Below, piece by piece: positions 21,616 through 23,225 of a stretch of DNA of 23,225 nt. The position numbers and the translations under genes are program-made. The DNA is from Methanobacteriota archaeon (GTDB taxonomy: Archaea > Halobacteriota > Methanomicrobia > Methanomicrobiales > Methanoculleaceae), in assembly GCA_023457135.1 (NCBI GenBank), contig JAEWMO010000001.1, forward strand, positions 1 through 23,225, in the 5' to 3' direction. The first letter of the stretch is position 1; each line of letters begins with the position of its first letter. The notes beneath the pieces were generated by a model. That model was given only the letters and a program-made list of their open reading frames with translations. It did no database searches and was not told where the DNA came from.

Positions 21616-22916
21616 GCAGAATGGCGGCGGGCGTGCGGGCGGAGTGGGAGCCGCTCCGGGAGGTTGTCGTCCACCGGCCGGGGATCGAGATGTTCTTCGG
21701 GCTGCTGGACCCGTATTCCGCGCTCTACGAGCGGGCGTTCAGCCGCTACGAGGCCCGAAGGGAGCACGATGCCCTCGTCCGGACCCTCCGCGAGGAGTTC
21801 GGGGTCCGGGTCCTGCACCTCAAGGAGACGATCCTCGAGGCCGCCGACCGCGACCCGGCGGTGCGCCGGCGGCTCGTCGAGCGGGCGTACGGGGCCGTCA
21901 CCCTCCGCGGCGGGAAGAGCGAGATGGCGGAGGCCCGGCGGAGCATGGAGCAGAACGCTGCGGCGCTCGATGCGCAGCACTTCTTCACCCTCCTGCTCCT
22001 CGACCCCGTCATCGACGTGGGGTGGGGGCGCACCGGCGGGGTGGACGTCCATATCCTCGAGCAGAGGCCGCTCGCGAACCTCTACTTCATGCGCGACCAG
22101 CAGGCGGTGGCCGGCGGCGGCCTCGTCGTCGGGCGGCCGGCGAAACGGCAGCGGCTGCGCGAGCCCGGGATCACGGGGTTCCTCTGGGAGGTCCTCGGTC
22201 TCCCGGTTGCCGGGAGGGTGGAGGAGCCGGGGACGTTTGAGGGCGGGGACTTCATGCCGATGGGGGAGTTCGCCCTCCTCGGCACCGGGGACCGGACGAA
22301 CGCTGAAGGGGTGCGGCAGTTCCTCGGCTCGGGACCGGGCTTTGACGAGATCGGGGTCGTCCATCAGCCGGGCCACCCGCTCATCCCGAGCGACCGGCCA
22401 GACCCGATGGTCGATATGCACCTCGACACCTACTTCAACGTCGCAGGGAGCGGGGTGGTTATCGGTTCGGAGGTCCTTTTACGGCGGGCGCAGGTCGATG
22501 TCTATCACCGGGCGGGCGGGACGTACGAGCCCGCGGGCGAGACCGTGAGCCTCTATGACTATGTCAGGTCGAAGGGCTTTGCCGTGATCGACCTCTCGAT
22601 CCTCGAACAGCTCTCCTATGCCGCAAACATCCTCTGCATCCGCGACGGGAGCATCCTCGCGGTGGAGGGGGAGCGGGTGATGCGGACGGTCCTTCTGAAC
22701 CTGGAGCGGAAGGCTGCCCGCGACCCGCGGCGCTATGGGCGGCTCCTCCGCCACGCGGAGGAGGATTATCGCCGGATCCGGATCGCGGCCGAATTCTTCC
22801 CGCACCGGAAAGCGTTCCATGCGCACGATATCGAGGTCACGCCGCTCCATATCGAGAACCTGACGGGCGGGTACGGCGGGCCGCACTGCATGACCTGCAC
22901 GCTGGAGCGGGGGTAA
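21612..22916 (+). CDS. arcA: Arginine deiminase
   Basis: The enzyme splits arginine to citrulline and ammonia, the first step of the arginine deiminase pathway. The 434-residue protein has all catalytic parts of the family: D162 in YFMRDQQ, E210 and D213 in FEGGDFM, H270 in MHLDTYFN, and the nucleophile C426 in YGGPHCMTC at the C-terminus. The N-terminus (AEWEPLREVVVHRPGIEMFFGLLDP) is also typical. A close relative with another guanidino substrate cannot be fully excluded. Two starts are possible (ATG 21612 or 21621); the first overlaps the upstream stop. It is followed after 4 bp by carbamate kinase, which strongly supports the assignment. The middle ornithine carbamoyltransferase is not seen here and may be the biosynthetic enzyme. 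Confidence 0.93.
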   Translation: MSRMAAGVRAEWEPLREVVVHRPGIEMFFGLLDPYSALYERAFSRYEARREHDALVRTLREEFGVRVLHLKETILEAADRDPAVRRRLVERAYGAVTLRGGKSEMAEARRSMEQNAAALDAQHFFTLLLLDPVIDVGWGRTGGVDVHILEQRPLANLYFMRDQQAVAGGGLVVGRPAKRQRLREPGITGFLWEVLGLPVAGRVEEPGTFEGGDFMPMGEFALLGTGDRTNAEGVRQFLGSGPGFDEIGVVHQPGHPLIPSDRPDPMVDMHLDTYFNVAGSGVVIGSEVLLRRAQVDVYHRAGGTYEPAGETVSLYDYVRSKGFAVIDLSILEQLSYAANILCIRDGSILAVEGERVMRTVLLNLERKAARDPRRYGRLLRHAEEDYRRIRIAAEFFPHRKAFHAHDIEVTPLHIENLTGGYGGPHCMTCTLERG

Positions 22917-22920
22917 CGGG

Positions 22921-23225
22921 ATGCCGGAGAAGGCCGTGGTGATCGCGCTCGGCGGCAACGCCATCCTGCAGCACCGTGAGGCGGGGACGGCCGAGGAGCA
23001 GCTTGCAAACCTCCGTCGGGCCGCTGTCGAGATCGCGGCGATCGCTGCCGCCGGCTACGCGGTCGCCGTCACCCACGGCAACGGCCCTCAGGTGGGGGAT
23101 ATCCTTCTGCGGAACGAGATCGCAAAGGACGTCCTCCCGCCGATGCCGCTCGACGTCTGCGGGGCGGAGAGCCAGGGGATGATCGGCTACCTCCTCCAGC
23201 AGGCGCTCGGGGAGGCCGGGCTCGA
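22921..23225 (+). CDS. arcC: Carbamate kinase, N-terminal part
   Basis: Only the first 101 residues fall inside the window; the frame runs off the right edge. The sequence begins VVIALGGNAILQ and continues with VTHGNGPQVGDILLRNE, both signatures of the carbamate kinase / amino acid kinase fold. LDVCGAESQGMIGYLLQQAL is also typical of ArcC. In the arginine deiminase pathway it transfers phosphate from carbamoyl phosphate to ADP, giving ATP. It starts 4 bp after the deiminase stop with a G-rich ribosome-binding site inside the preceding codons. Confidence 0.94.
   Translation, partial: MPEKAVVIALGGNAILQHREAGTAEEQLANLRRAAVEIAAIAAAGYAVAVTHGNGPQVGDILLRNEIAKDVLPPMPLDVCGAESQGMIGYLLQQALGEAGL

Overview
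The window looks like part of a methanogenic archaeon of the Methanomicrobiales, most like Methanoculleus. The support is the high GC content, a set of archaeal information genes (Lsm, L37e, SepF, ZPR1-like, MCT-1-like PUA protein), an archaeal initiator tRNA, TATA-type promoters, T-run terminators and methanogen-style sensory proteins. The lineage is inferred from gene content. No insertion sequence, integrase, CRISPR array or phage gene was found.

Layout. Positions 1-1452 (+) hold the 3' end of an aspartate kinase overlapping purM, closed by a terminator. Positions 1497-3264 (-) hold a small unknown gene, a ZPR1-type zinc-finger gene, sepF and a PUA-domain RNA-binding protein. Positions 3375-5248 (+) are the lsm-rpl37e-purF cluster. 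Positions 5249-5916 have no gene but are rich in hairpins: a three-copy 23-bp motif, several strong short hairpins and a separate 69-nt foldback. The initiator tRNA-Met gene follows on the minus strand (5917-5990). A thioredoxin with a charged N-terminal extension (6123-6539, +) converges on a carbinolamine-dehydratase-like gene. Beyond this lies a minus-strand redox pair, an iron-sulfur flavoprotein and a DUF362 ferredoxin-type protein (6936-8610).

The main accessory block is a minus-strand sensory cluster, 17516 down to 8674: tandem-CheW protein, Cache/HAMP methyl-accepting protein, CheA with a C-terminal receiver, a soluble receiver-histidine kinase, a membrane PAS kinase whose phospho-accepting histidine is threonine, and a GNAT acetyltransferase. 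No cheR, cheB, cheC, cheD, free cheY or archaellum gene is in the window. Phosphate would have to flow among receivers fused to kinases, so this resembles a Frz-like or alternative-function chemosensory pathway more than swimming chemotaxis. Upstream of it, also on the minus strand, are a drug/polymer-type ABC exporter (ATPase and permease) and a lipoprotein made of DUF4097 repeats.

The right end (+) carries a secreted protein with an SCP2-like tail, a divergent 66-residue membrane protein, and an operon of a 54-residue membrane protein, arginine deiminase and the start of a carbamate kinase. The last two are two of the three steps of the arginine deiminase pathway, which makes ATP from arginine.

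The points most worth a second look are the degenerate kinase paired with its intact paralogue, the compact chemosensory cluster, the hairpin-rich gap between purF and the tRNA, the 69-nt foldback, the dehydratase-like protein lacking catalytic histidines, and a TTTATCCGT box placed identically before two operons.
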